A stretch of 64,000 nt of DNA from contig NZ_CP045643.1 in assembly GCF_009498275.1 (NCBI RefSeq), positions 1,054,001 to 1,118,000 on the forward strand, written 5' to 3'. The position numbers were made by a program, and so were the translations under genes. Shown one piece after another: positions 8,829 through 18,596 of this stretch (positions are counted from its first letter, which is position 1; every line of letters starts with the position of its first letter). The DNA comes from Streptomyces fagopyri (GTDB taxonomy: Bacteria > Actinomycetota > Actinomycetes > Streptomycetales > Streptomycetaceae). The notes under the pieces were generated by a model, which did no database searches, was not told the origin of the DNA, and saw only the letters and a list, made by a program, of their open reading frames with translations.

Positions 8829-11537
8829 ATGGTCCGACTATTGGGTCGCTCCCCGACTCGGTCGACCCCTCGCCCCCAAGGGCCGCGTGAGGGGACCGGA
8901 CGCGCGGCGATCCTGAGGGCGGCGCTGAGCGGACGCAGCGTCGCGGGCCAGGTGTTCCTCCTGCAAGTGGTGATCGTGCTGGTGCTGGTCGTCTCCGCGG
9001 TGGTGGCGCTGGTGCTGCAGGTACGGCACGACAGCTCGCAGGAGGCCCGCAACCGCTCACTGGCAGTCGCCGAGACCTTCGCCAACTCGCCCGGTACCCG
9101 CGAGGCGCTGAGCGGTCCCGACCCCACGGCGGCGCTGCAACCGCGGGCGGAGGCCGCCCGCAAGGCGTCCGGTGTGGACTTCATCGTCGTGATGAACGCC
9201 GCGGGGATCCGCTACACGCACCCCAAGCCGGACCGGATCGGCAAGAAGTTCGTCGGGGACATCTCCCCCGCGCAGCAGGGCCGCACCAGCGTCGAGGAGG
9301 TCAACGGCACCATCGGACAGCTGGTGCAGGCTGTGGTTCCCGTCAAGGAACCCGGCGGCAAGGTCGTGGGGCTCGTGTCCGCCGGCATCACGACGGCGAA
9401 CGTGGGCGGGGTCGCCAACCGGCAGCTGCCCCTCGTTCTGGCCGCCGCGGCCGCCGCCCTCGCCCTCGCCACGGCGGGGACGGCCCTCGTGAGCAGACGG
9501 CTGCTGCGCCAGACCCGTGGCCTCGGCCCGTACGAGATGACCCGGATGTACGAGCACCACGACGCGGTGCTGCACGCCGTCCGGGAGGGAGTGATCATCG
9601 CCGGCGGGGAGGGCCGGCTGCTGCTCGCCAACGACGAGGCGCAGCGGCTGCTGGATCTGCCCCAGGACGCCGAGGGACGGCATGTCCTCGAACTCGGTCT
9701 CGACCCGGACACCGCGGCCCTGTTGTCGTCCGGACGCGTCGTCACGGACGAGGTGCACCTGGTCGGGGACCGGTTGCTGGCCATCAACCAGCGGCCCACG
9801 GACCTCCAGGGCGGCCCGCCCGGCAGCGTCGCGACGCTGCGCGACTCGACCGAGCTGCGGGCGCTGTCCGGCAAGGCCGAGGTGGCACGGGAGCGGCTCA
9901 AACTGCTGTACGACATCGGGGCGGGCATCGGTACGAGCCTGGACGTGACCCGCACCGCCGAGGCGCTGGCCGAGGTGGCGGTGCCGCGGTTCGCGGACTT
10001 CGTCACGGTGGACCTGGCCGACTCGGTGCTGAACGGCGACGATCCGGAAGCGGGCACCGACGTGCGCCGTACGGCGTTCAGCGGGATCCGCGACGACGCG
10101 CCCCTGTACCCGGTGGGCGAGCACATCCGGTTCGTCGCCACCACCCCGCAGGCCCACAGCCTGCGGACCGGTGAGGCCGTCGTCGAGCCCGAGCTGGACG
10201 AGGCCCCCGGCTGGCTCGCCCAGGACCTCCGGCGCACCGGCCAGGTCGTGGAGTACGGCATCCACTCGCTGATCACCGTTCCGCTGCGGGTGGGCCCGCT
10301 GGCGATGGGCGTGGTCAACTTCTGGCGCTCCGAGAAACCGGAGCCGTTCGACGAGGAGGAACTCGCCCTCGCCGAGGAACTGGTCGCGCGTGCCGCGGTC
10401 TCCATCGACAACGCGCGCCGCTACACACGCGAGCACAACATGGCCGTGACACTCCAGCGCAGCCTGCTGCCGCGCAGCCTGCCCGAGCAGAGCGCCCTGG
10501 AGATCGCCTACCGCTACCTGCCGGCCCACGCCGGGGTGGGCGGCGACTGGTTCGACGTCCTGCCCCTGTCCGGCGCCCGCGTCGCCGTGGTCGTGGGTGA
10601 CGTCGTGGGCCACGGACTGCACGCGGCGGCCACGATGGGCCGGCTGCGCACCGCCGTGCACAACTTCTCCTCCCTGGACCTCCCGCCCGACGAGATTCTC
10701 GGTCTCCTCGACGAGCTGGTCGCCCGCATCGACCTGGACGAGGCGACGGAGGAGAGCAACGCCGCGATCACGGGCGCCACCTGCCTGTACGCCATCTACG
10801 ACCCGGCCTCCCGGCTCTGCACCGTCGCCCGGGCCGGGCATCCGCCACCCGCGCTGGTCCGGCCCGACGGCAGCGTGGAGTTCCCGGATGTGCCGGCCGG
10901 CCCCCCGCTGGGACTGGGCGGCCTGCCGTTCGACACGGCGGAGCTCAAGCTGGAGGAGGGCAGCCGTCTGGTGCTGTACACGGACGGTCTCGTCGAGGAC
11001 CGCGACCGGGACATCGACGTCGGCCTCGAACTGCTGCGCACCGCCCTCACCGGGACCGGCCGCCGTTCCCCGGACGACATCTGCCGGGGCGTGCTCGACA
11101 CCCTGCTGCCCGCCCGGCCCGGCGACGACATCGCCCTGATCGTCGCCGGCACACGGGTGCTCGACGCCGACCACATCGCCGAGTGGGAGGTTCCCTCCGA
11201 TCCGGTGGCCGTCGGCGAGGTGCGCGCCGCGGTTACCCGTCAGCTCGCGGAGTGGGGACTCGACGAGCTGGCCTTCAGCACGGAGCTGATCCTCAGCGAG
11301 CTGGTCACCAACGCGATCCGTTACGGGAGTGGCCCCATCCAGGTCCGCGTGCTGCGCGACCACAGTCTGATCTGCGAGGTCTTCGACGGCAGCAGCACCT
11401 CGCCCCGGCTGCGCTACGCGGCCGGCACGGACGAGGGCGGACGGGGCCTGTTCCTGGTGGCCCAGGTCGCCGAGCGCTGGGGTACGCGCTATACGCCCGC
11501 CGGCAAGGTGATCTGGGCCGAGCAGCCGCTGCCCTGA
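8829..11537 (+). CDS. Membrane SpoIIE-type PP2C phosphatase with sensor, PAS, GAF and anti-sigma-like ATPase domains
   Basis: 902 residues. Order: transmembrane helix (about 41-64); extracytoplasmic Cache-like sensor (65-198, with VDFIVVMNAAGIRYTHP and GLVSAGITTANV as in CitA/DcuS sensors); second helix (199-222); PAS (about 243-350); GAF (about 365-540); SpoIIE/PP2C phosphatase (about 550-765, GGDWFDVLPL, GDVVGHGLHAAA, LYTDGLVEDRD); HATPase_c (about 775-902, ELVTNAIRYG, GGRGLFLVAQ). The family dephosphorylates anti-anti-sigma factors and can inhibit sigma factors, so this likely couples an external ligand to a sigma-factor switch. TAGACA at 8816-8821 followed closely by ATG 8829, with no ribosome-binding site, suggests a leaderless transcript. 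Confidence 0.9.
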   Translation: MVRLLGRSPTRSTPRPQGPREGTGRAAILRAALSGRSVAGQVFLLQVVIVLVLVVSAVVALVLQVRHDSSQEARNRSLAVAETFANSPGTREALSGPDPTAALQPRAEAARKASGVDFIVVMNAAGIRYTHPKPDRIGKKFVGDISPAQQGRTSVEEVNGTIGQLVQAVVPVKEPGGKVVGLVSAGITTANVGGVANRQLPLVLAAAAAALALATAGTALVSRRLLRQTRGLGPYEMTRMYEHHDAVLHAVREGVIIAGGEGRLLLANDEAQRLLDLPQDAEGRHVLELGLDPDTAALLSSGRVVTDEVHLVGDRLLAINQRPTDLQGGPPGSVATLRDSTELRALSGKAEVARERLKLLYDIGAGIGTSLDVTRTAEALAEVAVPRFADFVTVDLADSVLNGDDPEAGTDVRRTAFSGIRDDAPLYPVGEHIRFVATTPQAHSLRTGEAVVEPELDEAPGWLAQDLRRTGQVVEYGIHSLITVPLRVGPLAMGVVNFWRSEKPEPFDEEELALAEELVARAAVSIDNARRYTREHNMAVTLQRSLLPRSLPEQSALEIAYRYLPAHAGVGGDWFDVLPLSGARVAVVVGDVVGHGLHAAATMGRLRTAVHNFSSLDLPPDEILGLLDELVARIDLDEATEESNAAITGATCLYAIYDPASRLCTVARAGHPPPALVRPDGSVEFPDVPAGPPLGLGGLPFDTAELKLEEGSRLVLYTDGLVEDRDRDIDVGLELLRTALTGTGRRSPDDICRGVLDTLLPARPGDDIALIVAGTRVLDADHIAEWEVPSDPVAVGEVRAAVTRQLAEWGLDELAFSTELILSELVTNAIRYGSGPIQVRVLRDHSLICEVFDGSSTSPRLRYAAGTDEGGRGLFLVAQVAERWGTRYTPAGKVIWAEQPLP

Positions 11538-11731
11538 GCTCGCGGGAAGCGGTCGCACGGCCCGCGGGACGGCCCCTGGTCCGGGCGTCACGGTGCCGTC
11601 CGCCGGTCGCCGGATTCCCCCGACGAGACGAATCCGGCGGATCCGGCTCCAATGGAGGGTGACGGCACACCACCGGCACGACAGCGCCGCCGAGCCCGCG
11701 TGGTCCCGCGGCGGTGCGATGGAGGTCCCCG

Positions 11732-12190
11732 ATGCCCACTGCTCTGCGGCTGCTGCCCGCCCTCTCCGCCGAACACCGCGACCGGCTGATGACCGTCGCC
11801 CGGGAGGTCTCCTTCCCCGCGGACGGAAAGATCTTCGAGGCGGGGGGAACCGCGGACCGGTTCTGGGTGGTCCGCTCGGGAACCGTCTCGCTGTACCAGC
11901 AGGTCGTCGGGGAACGGCGCATCTCCGTGGCCACGCTCGGACCGGGTGATCTGCTCGGCTGGTCCTGGCTGTTCCCACCGCACCACTGGGACTTCGGCGC
12001 CGAGGCGTTCAGTCCGGTGCGCGCCTACGAGTTCGACGCCGGGGAGGTGCTCGGACTGTGCGCGCGGGATCCGGCGCTGGAGCTGTCCCTGACCCGGACC
12101 ATCGCGGCGATCCTGGCCCACCGGCTCGAGACGACGCGGGCGGCCCTGATCGAGCACTACGCGCGCCACGGAGGCGGCGGTCTGCGCTGA
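11732..12190 (+). CDS. Stand-alone cyclic-nucleotide-binding domain protein
   Basis: 152 residues; GGAGGT lies 5 nt before the ATG at 11732. Residues 8-130 form a cNMP-binding beta-roll (FPADGKIFEAGG, FWVVRSGTVSLY, LGPGDLLGWSWLFPPHHWDFGAEAF). A C-terminal helix (about 125-145) follows, but the Crp/Fnr helix-turn-helix is missing, so it should not bind DNA itself. The phosphate-binding cassette is not canonical. It could be a ligand-sensing partner subunit. A related domain occurs in the ATPase at 17148-18596, suggesting the same ligand class is used more than once here. Confidence 0.8.
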   Translation: MPTALRLLPALSAEHRDRLMTVAREVSFPADGKIFEAGGTADRFWVVRSGTVSLYQQVVGERRISVATLGPGDLLGWSWLFPPHHWDFGAEAFSPVRAYEFDAGEVLGLCARDPALELSLTRTIAAILAHRLETTRAALIEHYARHGGGGLR

Positions 12191-12225
12191 GACGAGGTTC
12201 CCGCCGGCCGCGGTAGGAATCAGGG

Positions 12226-13113
12226 GTGACCGAGAACCCCGCCTCCCCGGGCCCCGCCTCCGCGAAGTCCGTGTCCACGCGTCCCGGCTCCGCGAACGCG
12301 GCGCCTTCGGAGCCCTCGCCCGTGCGCCCCGGCTCCTTCGAGCTGCTGCCCGGCGCCCGCGACTCCCCCGTCGTCCTGCACGTCCCGCACTCCTCGCGGC
12401 GCATACCGGTGCCGGTGCGGGCCGGCATCACGCTCGACGGGCCGGCGCTGGAGAGCGAGCTGGACCACATCACGGACGCGCACACCGCTGAGCTCGCCGA
12501 GCAGGCCTCGCGCGCCGCCGGCGTCACTCCGTGGCGGTTCGTCAACCGTCTGTCGCGTCTGGTGGTCGATCCCGAGCGTTTTCCCGACGAGCGGGAGGAG
12601 ATGCGTGCCGTCGGCATGGGCGCGGTCTACACCCGCACGACACACGGCGCCCCGCTGCGCCCCGCCGACGCCGACCCGGAACCGCTGATCGGGCGCTACT
12701 TCCACCCGTACGCCCAGGCGATGACCGCCGCCGTGGCCGACCGGCTGGCCGTCACCGGACGGGCCGTGGTGATCGACGTCCACTCGTATCCGACCGCCCG
12801 GCTGCCGTACGAACTGCACGGTGGGGGACCTCGGCCGCCGGTCTGCCTGGGCACCGACGCCTTCCACACACCCGTCGGGCTGGTGGAGCACGCGCGGAAG
12901 GCGTTCGAGGGTGTCGGCGGTGTGGGGATCGACAGTCCGTTCTCCGGCGCCTACGTGCCGCTGCGCTTCCACGGCGCGGATCCACGGGTCACGTCCCTGA
13001 TGGTGGAGATCCGGCGGGACACGTACATGAGCGAGCCCGGCGGCCCGGCCGGCCCGGGGCTCGCGCGTCTCGCCGCAGCGCTCGGGGCCCTGGTCGACGC
13101 CGTTTCGAGGTAG
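12226..13113 (+). CDS. N-formylglutamate amidohydrolase family protein
   Basis: 295 residues from a GTG at 12226 preceded by TAGGA at 7 nt. After a Pro/Ser-rich leader (1-35) the FGase fold is clear: VVLHVPHSSRRIP, a DHITDAHT metal-site segment, RFVNRLSRLVVDPERFPDEREEM, YTRTTHG, YFHPYAQAM, VVIDVHSYP and a C-terminal VEIRRDTYM. The family hydrolyses N-formyl-L-glutamate in the Hut pathway or similar amides; no hut genes lie nearby, so the substrate is open. It begins 35 bp after the cNMP-domain gene and may be cotranscribed. Confidence 0.85.
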   Translation: MTENPASPGPASAKSVSTRPGSANAAPSEPSPVRPGSFELLPGARDSPVVLHVPHSSRRIPVPVRAGITLDGPALESELDHITDAHTAELAEQASRAAGVTPWRFVNRLSRLVVDPERFPDEREEMRAVGMGAVYTRTTHGAPLRPADADPEPLIGRYFHPYAQAMTAAVADRLAVTGRAVVIDVHSYPTARLPYELHGGGPRPPVCLGTDAFHTPVGLVEHARKAFEGVGGVGIDSPFSGAYVPLRFHGADPRVTSLMVEIRRDTYMSEPGGPAGPGLARLAAALGALVDAVSR

Positions 13114-13194
13114 CCGTGCGGCGGGCCACCCTCTAGGGTCCTGGGTTCGGGGTGGGCGGACGCCCGGCCCCGGCCTCAGGGAGGACACGGGATC

Positions 13195-14019
13195 ATGCCA
13201 GTCGTCGACGCGTGGATGCAGCACCCGACCGTCCGCCACGCCAACCACGAGATGTTCGAGTCGCTCCGCCGCTGGACGGGCATGGAACGCCTGCGGGAAC
13301 CCCTTCCCGTCGAGGTCACGGTCGCGGCGCTGGCCGCGGCCGACGTCGAGATCGGGCTGGCCGCGGCCTGGTACGGGCCGGAGGGTCCCCTCGTGAGCAA
13401 CGACGAGGTCGCCGGCTTCGTCGCCGGGTCCCGCGGACGGCTGCGCGGGGTCGCGGGGGTGGATCTGGCGAAGCCGGTCACGGCCGTGCGCGAGCTGCGC
13501 CGGGCCGTCGAGGAGCTGGGCTTCGTGGCCCTGCGGATCGTGCCGTGGCTGTGGCAGCTGCCGCCCACCGACCGGCTCTACTACCCGCTGTACGCGGCCT
13601 GCGTCGAGCTCGGCGTCCCGTTCTGCACCCAGGTCGGGCACACCGGGCCGCTGCGCCCCTCGGAGACCGGCCGGCCCATCCCGTACATCGACCAGGTCGC
13701 GCTGGACTTCCCCGAACTCACCGTCGTCTGCGGGCACATCGGCTATCCGTGGACCACCGAGATGATCGCGGTCGCCGACAAGCACGCCAACGTGTACATC
13801 GACACCAGTGCCTACACCGCGCGCCGCTATCCGCCGGAACTGGTCGGCTATCTCCGCGGCCGAGGACGCCGGAAGGTCCTCTTCGGCAGCAACTACCCCA
13901 TGATCACGCCGAGTCGGGCACTGGAGCACCTCGGCGAGCTGGGCCTCGACGAGGAGACCACCGACTTGTTCCTCGCCGGCAACGCCCGGCGCGTCTTCCG
14001 CCTCGGCGATCATTCGTAG
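13195..14019 (+). CDS. Amidohydrolase family 2 (ACMSD-like) protein
   Basis: 274 residues. A TIM-barrel metal-dependent hydrolase/decarboxylase fold: VGHTGPLRPS, VVCGHIGYPWTTEMIAVADKHANVYIDTSAY and FGSNYPMITPSRAL near the C-terminus match the amidohydrolase_2 pattern of ACMSD-like decarboxylases. The canonical N-terminal HxH is not visible (the protein begins MPVVDAWMQHPT), and the usual FGSD aspartate reads FGSN, so metal binding may be altered. AGGGAGG lies about 10 nt upstream. Neighbours give no pathway. Confidence 0.8.
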   Translation: MPVVDAWMQHPTVRHANHEMFESLRRWTGMERLREPLPVEVTVAALAAADVEIGLAAAWYGPEGPLVSNDEVAGFVAGSRGRLRGVAGVDLAKPVTAVRELRRAVEELGFVALRIVPWLWQLPPTDRLYYPLYAACVELGVPFCTQVGHTGPLRPSETGRPIPYIDQVALDFPELTVVCGHIGYPWTTEMIAVADKHANVYIDTSAYTARRYPPELVGYLRGRGRRKVLFGSNYPMITPSRALEHLGELGLDEETTDLFLAGNARRVFRLGDHS

Positions 14020-14068
14020 ATGCTGGAAGCAGGTACCCGTTCGACTCCAGAGTAAGGGCAGCCCGCCG

Positions 14069-15358
14069 ATGGCCTTGCAGATCAGCGCCACCAACCCGGA
14101 GCATCCCGCGCTCCTGCTCGAACTGCCCTGGCACCTGCCGCTGGAGGAATGGCCCGAGCACCACCTGGTCCCGCTGCCGCGCGGCATCTCGCGGCACGTG
14201 GTCCGTTACGCGCGCGCCGGCAGCGAGGTGGTGGCGGTCAAGGAGCTCGCGGAGCGGCCCGCCCTGCGCGAGTACGAGATGCTGCGCGGCCTGGACCGGC
14301 TGTCCATCCCCGCGGTGGACCCGCTCGCCGTGGTCACCGGGCGCACCGACGCCGACGGCGGGCCACTGGAGTCCGTCCTCATCACCCGGCACCTGGGCGG
14401 CTCGATGCCCTACCGGTCGATGTTCGAGACGACCATGCGGCCCGCGACCATGCACCGGCTGATGGACGCGCTGGCGGTGCTCCTGGTGCGGCTGCATCTG
14501 GCCGGGTTCGCGTGGGGCGACTGCTCGCTGTCCAACACGCTCTTCCGCCGTGACGCCGGAGCGTACGCGGCCTATCTGGTGGACGCCGAGACCGGCGAAC
14601 TGCACCCCCGGCTGAGCGACGGGCAGCGGGAGTACGACCTCGATCTCGCCCGCGTCAACATCAGCGGCGAGCTGCTGGACCTGGAGGCGGCCGGAGCGCT
14701 GCACCCCTCCGTCGACCCGATCGAGTTCGGCAGGGAGATCTGCGCGCGCCACCGGAGCCTGTGGGAGGAACTGACCCGTACCTCCGTGTACCCGGCGGGC
14801 AAGCACCACTACATCGAGCGCCGCATCCGGCGCCTCAACGACCTCGGTTTCGACGTCGCCGAGATGCAGATCGCGCACTCCTCGAACGGCGACACGGTCA
14901 CCTTCGTCCCCAAGGTCGTCGACGCGGGCCACCACCAGCGCCAGCTGCTGCGGCTGACCGGGCTCGACGCCGAGGAGAACCAGGCGCGCCGGCTGCTGAA
15001 CGACCTGGAGAGCTGGATGGCCACCCAGGACGACTACGCCCCCGGCGGCCCTTCCGCGAGCTCGCCGGCCCGCACCGGAGACGGGTACGACCAGGCGGCG
15101 CGCCCCGAGGTCCTCGCCCACCGCTGGGTGCGCGACGTCTTCCGGCCCACCGTCCGCGCCGTACCACCCGAGCTGCGCGGTTCCATGGACCCCGCGGAGA
15201 TCTATCACGAGCTGCTCGAACACCGTTGGTACCTGTCCGAGCGCGCCCAGCACGACATCGGTCTGGACTCGGCCGTCGAGGACTACGTCAGGACCGTCCT
15301 CCCCAAGGTCCGCGAGTCGCTGCTGCCACCGCCGAAGGGCCCCGTCGAGCCCGCGTGA
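14069..15358 (+). CDS. DUF4032 protein with kinase-like N-terminal domain
   Basis: 429 residues. Residues 40-190 look like a lipopolysaccharide-kinase/RIO-type fold: Lys58 in VVAVKEL, Glu70 in REYEML, a catalytic loop WGDCSLSNTLF with Asp151 and Asn156, and a DFG-equivalent Asp172 in VDAETGE. The C-terminal half (about 195-420) is DUF4032, with YHELLEHRWYLSERAQHDIGL near the end. All kinase-like catalytic positions seem present, so ATP-dependent phosphorylation is plausible, but the target is unknown. The start at 14069 lies 49 bp after the amidohydrolase stop. Confidence 0.82.
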   Translation: MALQISATNPEHPALLLELPWHLPLEEWPEHHLVPLPRGISRHVVRYARAGSEVVAVKELAERPALREYEMLRGLDRLSIPAVDPLAVVTGRTDADGGPLESVLITRHLGGSMPYRSMFETTMRPATMHRLMDALAVLLVRLHLAGFAWGDCSLSNTLFRRDAGAYAAYLVDAETGELHPRLSDGQREYDLDLARVNISGELLDLEAAGALHPSVDPIEFGREICARHRSLWEELTRTSVYPAGKHHYIERRIRRLNDLGFDVAEMQIAHSSNGDTVTFVPKVVDAGHHQRQLLRLTGLDAEENQARRLLNDLESWMATQDDYAPGGPSASSPARTGDGYDQAARPEVLAHRWVRDVFRPTVRAVPPELRGSMDPAEIYHELLEHRWYLSERAQHDIGLDSAVEDYVRTVLPKVRESLLPPPKGPVEPA

Positions 15359-15474
15359 GGCGGTTGCAGAGCGAAGGCGACCGTTCATACATACGATTGA
15401 GCGTGGACCGGCCGACCGGCGCCGAACGGTGTGCGCGGCCGGGACGGCATCGACCTGCTCGGGGTGGGAGACGT

Positions 15475-17151
15475 ATGGCACAGGCCGCCGGTACAGCGCG
15501 GACCGTCATTCTGACCGTGGATGACGATCCGGGAGTGTCGCGTGCCGTGGCGCGCGACCTCAGGCGCCGCTACGGCGAGTCGCACCGGATCGTGCGCGCG
15601 GAGTCCGGGGACACCGCCCTGGAGGCGCTGCGGGAGCTGAAGCTGCGCGGTGACCAGGTGGCGGTGATCGTGGCCGACTACCGGATGCCGCAGATGAACG
15701 GCATCGAGTTCCTGGAGCAGGCGCTCGACGTCTACCCGGGCGCGCGCCGGGTGCTGCTGACCGCGTACGCGGACACGAACGCGGCGATCGACGCGATCAA
15801 CGTGATCGATCTGGACCACTACCTCCTCAAGCCCTGGGACCCACCGGAGGAGAAGCTCTATCCGGTGCTGGACGATCTGCTGGACGCCTGGCGGGCCAGC
15901 GACTTCCGGCCCGTGCCGACCTGCAAGGTGGTCGGGCACCGGTGGTCGGCGCGCTCCTCGGACGTACGCGAGTTCCTGGCCCGCAACCAGGTGCCGTACC
16001 GCTGGTACTCGTCGGACACGCCGGAGGGGCGGCGGCTGCTCTCCGCGGCCGGTCAGGACGGGGAACGGCTGCCGCTGGTGATCACGCCGGACGGCACGCC
16101 GCTCGTCGAGCCGGCCGACCCGGACCTCGCGGCCCAGGTCGGGCTGGCCACGACCCCCACCGAGGAGTTCTACGACCTGGTCGTCATCGGCGGTGGTCCG
16201 GCCGGCCTGGGGGCCGCCGTGTACGGCGCGTCCGAGGGGCTGCGGACGGTGCTCGTGGAGCGGTCTGCGACCGGCGGCCAGGCGGGGCAGAGCTCGCGCA
16301 TCGAGAACTATCTCGGCTTCCCCGACGGGGTGTCCGGCTCCCAGCTGACCGGGCGGGCGCGCCGGCAGGCGGCGAAGTTCGGCGCCGAGATCCTGACCGC
16401 GCGGGAGGTGACGGGTCTGGAGGTCACCGGCGCCTCACGCGTCATCCGCTTCTCCGACGGCTCCGCGATCGCCGCGCACGCGGTGATCCTGGCGACCGGC
16501 GTCTCGTACCGGCAGCTGGAGGCCCCGGGACTGGCGGACCTCACGGGCTGCGGGGTCTTCTACGGCTCGGCGCTGACCGAGGCGGCCTCCTGCCAGGGCC
16601 AGGACGTGTACATCGTGGGCGGGGCCAACTCGGCCGGACAGGCCGCCATGTACCTGTCGCGTGGGGCCAAGTCGGTCACCCTGCTCGTCCGGGGCTCCTC
16701 GCTGACCGCGTCGATGTCGCACTACCTGGTCCAGCAGATCGAGGAGGCCCCCAACATCTCGGTGCGCACCGGCACGGTCGTCGAGGCCGCGCACGGCACG
16801 GACCATCTGGAGCAGCTCACCCTGCGGGACGTGACGAGCGGGCACACCGAACTCGTCGACGCCCAGTGGATGTTCGTGTTCATCGGCGCGGCCCCCCTCA
16901 CCGGCTGGCTGGAGGGTACGGTGCTGAGGGACACACGCGGATTCATCATGGCGGGGCCCGACATGACCGTCGACGGGCAGCCGCCCAAGGGCTGGGAGCT
17001 GGACCGGCCGCCGTATCACCTGGAGACCAATGTGCCCGGTGTGTTCGTGGCCGGGGACGCGCGTGCCGAGTCCGCGAAGCGGGTCGCTTCCGCGGTCGGA
17101 GAAGGAGCCATGGCCGTCATGCTCGTCCACCGTTATCTGGAGCAGTCGTGA
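15475..17151 (+). CDS. Fused response regulator and thioredoxin-reductase-like FAD/NAD(P) oxidoreductase
   Basis: 558 residues; GGGAG lies 4 nt before the ATG at 15475. Residues 10-140 are a receiver domain with phosphoacceptor Asp68 (VADYRMP), Thr96 and Lys119. Residues 145-225 look like a glutaredoxin-type fold without its cysteines. Residues 230-558 are a thioredoxin-reductase-like flavoprotein (GGGPAG at 239-244, GGANSAGQAA, VFVAGDARAESAKRVASAVGEGA). The CxxC pair of true thioredoxin reductases is replaced (GCGVFYGSALTEAASC), so it probably senses or reduces something other than thioredoxin. Its stop overlaps the next gene (GTGA), giving tight coupling to the kinase-like ATPase, a plausible phosphodonor. 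Confidence 0.9.
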   Translation: MAQAAGTARTVILTVDDDPGVSRAVARDLRRRYGESHRIVRAESGDTALEALRELKLRGDQVAVIVADYRMPQMNGIEFLEQALDVYPGARRVLLTAYADTNAAIDAINVIDLDHYLLKPWDPPEEKLYPVLDDLLDAWRASDFRPVPTCKVVGHRWSARSSDVREFLARNQVPYRWYSSDTPEGRRLLSAAGQDGERLPLVITPDGTPLVEPADPDLAAQVGLATTPTEEFYDLVVIGGGPAGLGAAVYGASEGLRTVLVERSATGGQAGQSSRIENYLGFPDGVSGSQLTGRARRQAAKFGAEILTAREVTGLEVTGASRVIRFSDGSAIAAHAVILATGVSYRQLEAPGLADLTGCGVFYGSALTEAASCQGQDVYIVGGANSAGQAAMYLSRGAKSVTLLVRGSSLTASMSHYLVQQIEEAPNISVRTGTVVEAAHGTDHLEQLTLRDVTSGHTELVDAQWMFVFIGAAPLTGWLEGTVLRDTRGFIMAGPDMTVDGQPPKGWELDRPPYHLETNVPGVFVAGDARAESAKRVASAVGEGAMAVMLVHRYLEQS

Positions 17152-18596
17152 GCCCGCGGCCGTTGCCCTGCGACAAGAGCGAGCTCGGCACCCTGTTCCT
17201 GTTCGAGAAGCTGGACCAGGACCAGTTGGAGCGACTGTGCCGCGAAGGCCGGGTGGAGCAGTTCGACGCCGGTCCGGTCTACACCGAGGGTGACGAGGCC
17301 ACCTGTTTCTACGTGCTGCTGGAAGGCACCGTCGTGATGTCGCGCCGGGTCGGCGCCGACGACGTGGAGATCAGCCGCAGCTCCCAGCGCGGGGTGTACG
17401 CGGGGGCCATGCAGGCCTATCTGAACGGACCGGACCAGACGTTCTACAAGGGGTCGATGAGGGTCACCGTGCCCTCCCGCTTCTTCGTCCTGCCCGCCGC
17501 GACCTTCGCCGCGGTCCTGCGGGACTGGTTCCCGATGGCCGTCCATCTGCTCGAAGGGCTCTTCTTCGGCAGCCAGAACACGCAGCGGACCATCGGCCAG
17601 CGCGAGCGGCTGCTCGCGCTCGGCTCGCTGTCGGCCGGGCTGACGCACGAGCTCAACAATCCGGCCGCGGCGGCGGTACGGGCCACTTCCACCCTTCGGG
17701 ACCGAGTGGCCCACATGCGGCACAAGCTCGGCGCCATCGCCTCGGGCCCGTACGCCCGCGACACCCTGGAGACGCTCATCGAGATCCAGGAGCGCACCGC
17801 CGAACGGGTGGCGAAGGCAACGCCGTTGAGTCCGCTCGAGGCCTCCGACCGGGAGGATTCGCTCGGTGACTGGCTGGAGGACCACGGCATCGCCGGGGGC
17901 TGGCAGCTCGCGCCGACGTTCGTGCAGGCGGGACTCGACACGGACTGGCTGGACCAGGTCGCGGCGACGGTGGACGAGGACACCCTCGAAGGCGCGATCC
18001 GGTGGTTGAACTACACCGTGGAGACCGAGCTCCTCATGACCGAGATCGAGGAGTCCACGACCCGTATCTCGCACCTGGTGGACGCGGCCAAGCAGTACTC
18101 CCAGATCGACCGCGCGCCGTACCAGGTCGTCGATGTGCACGAACTCCTGGACAGCACACTGATGATGCTCGCCGGGAAGATGGGCTCGGGCATCAAGGTG
18201 ACCAAGGACTACGACCGCACGGCGCCGCGGATCCCCGCCTATCCGGGCGAGTTGAACCAGGTGTGGACGAACCTCATCGACAACGCCGCCTCGGCGATGG
18301 AGGGCGAGGGCAGGCTGACCGTGCGGACCGCGCACGACCACGACCAACTGCTCGTCGAGTTCCGGGACACCGGCCCCGGGGTGCCGGCCGAGATCCGCGA
18401 CCGCATCTTCGATCCGTTCTTCACCACCAAACCGGTGGGTGAGGGCACGGGGCTCGGACTGGACATCTCCTGGCGGATCGTCGCCAACAAACACCACGGG
18501 AGCCTGTCGGTGCAGTCCGTCCCCGGTGACACCCGTTTCCAGGTCCGTCTGCCGCTGACCGCGGCGGACACCGAAACGCCCGAGGAGGCGTCATGA
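17148..18596 (+). CDS. Cyclic-nucleotide-binding domain plus histidine-kinase-like ATPase
   Basis: 482 residues from a GTG at 17148 that overlaps the previous stop. Residues 12-145 are a cNMP-binding beta-roll (LFLFEKLDQDQLERLC, FYVLLEGTVVMSRRVG). An H-box-like segment ALGSLSAGLTHELNNP (His167) begins the dimerisation region, and the C-terminal 150 residues are a Bergerat ATPase (ELNQVWTNLIDNAAS, FRDTGPGVP, IFDPFFTTKPVGEGTGLGLDIS). This is a full sensor kinase without membrane segments. It likely phosphorylates Asp68 of the fused regulator encoded upstream; ligand unknown. Confidence 0.88.
   Translation: MSPRPLPCDKSELGTLFLFEKLDQDQLERLCREGRVEQFDAGPVYTEGDEATCFYVLLEGTVVMSRRVGADDVEISRSSQRGVYAGAMQAYLNGPDQTFYKGSMRVTVPSRFFVLPAATFAAVLRDWFPMAVHLLEGLFFGSQNTQRTIGQRERLLALGSLSAGLTHELNNPAAAAVRATSTLRDRVAHMRHKLGAIASGPYARDTLETLIEIQERTAERVAKATPLSPLEASDREDSLGDWLEDHGIAGGWQLAPTFVQAGLDTDWLDQVAATVDEDTLEGAIRWLNYTVETELLMTEIEESTTRISHLVDAAKQYSQIDRAPYQVVDVHELLDSTLMMLAGKMGSGIKVTKDYDRTAPRIPAYPGELNQVWTNLIDNAASAMEGEGRLTVRTAHDHDQLLVEFRDTGPGVPAEIRDRIFDPFFTTKPVGEGTGLGLDISWRIVANKHHGSLSVQSVPGDTRFQVRLPLTAADTETPEEAS

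Noticed and set aside
9057..11978. Long antisense frame opposite the SpoIIE-type phosphatase
   Set aside because: Low-complexity composition and no ribosome-binding site; the sense strand has five recognisable domains.
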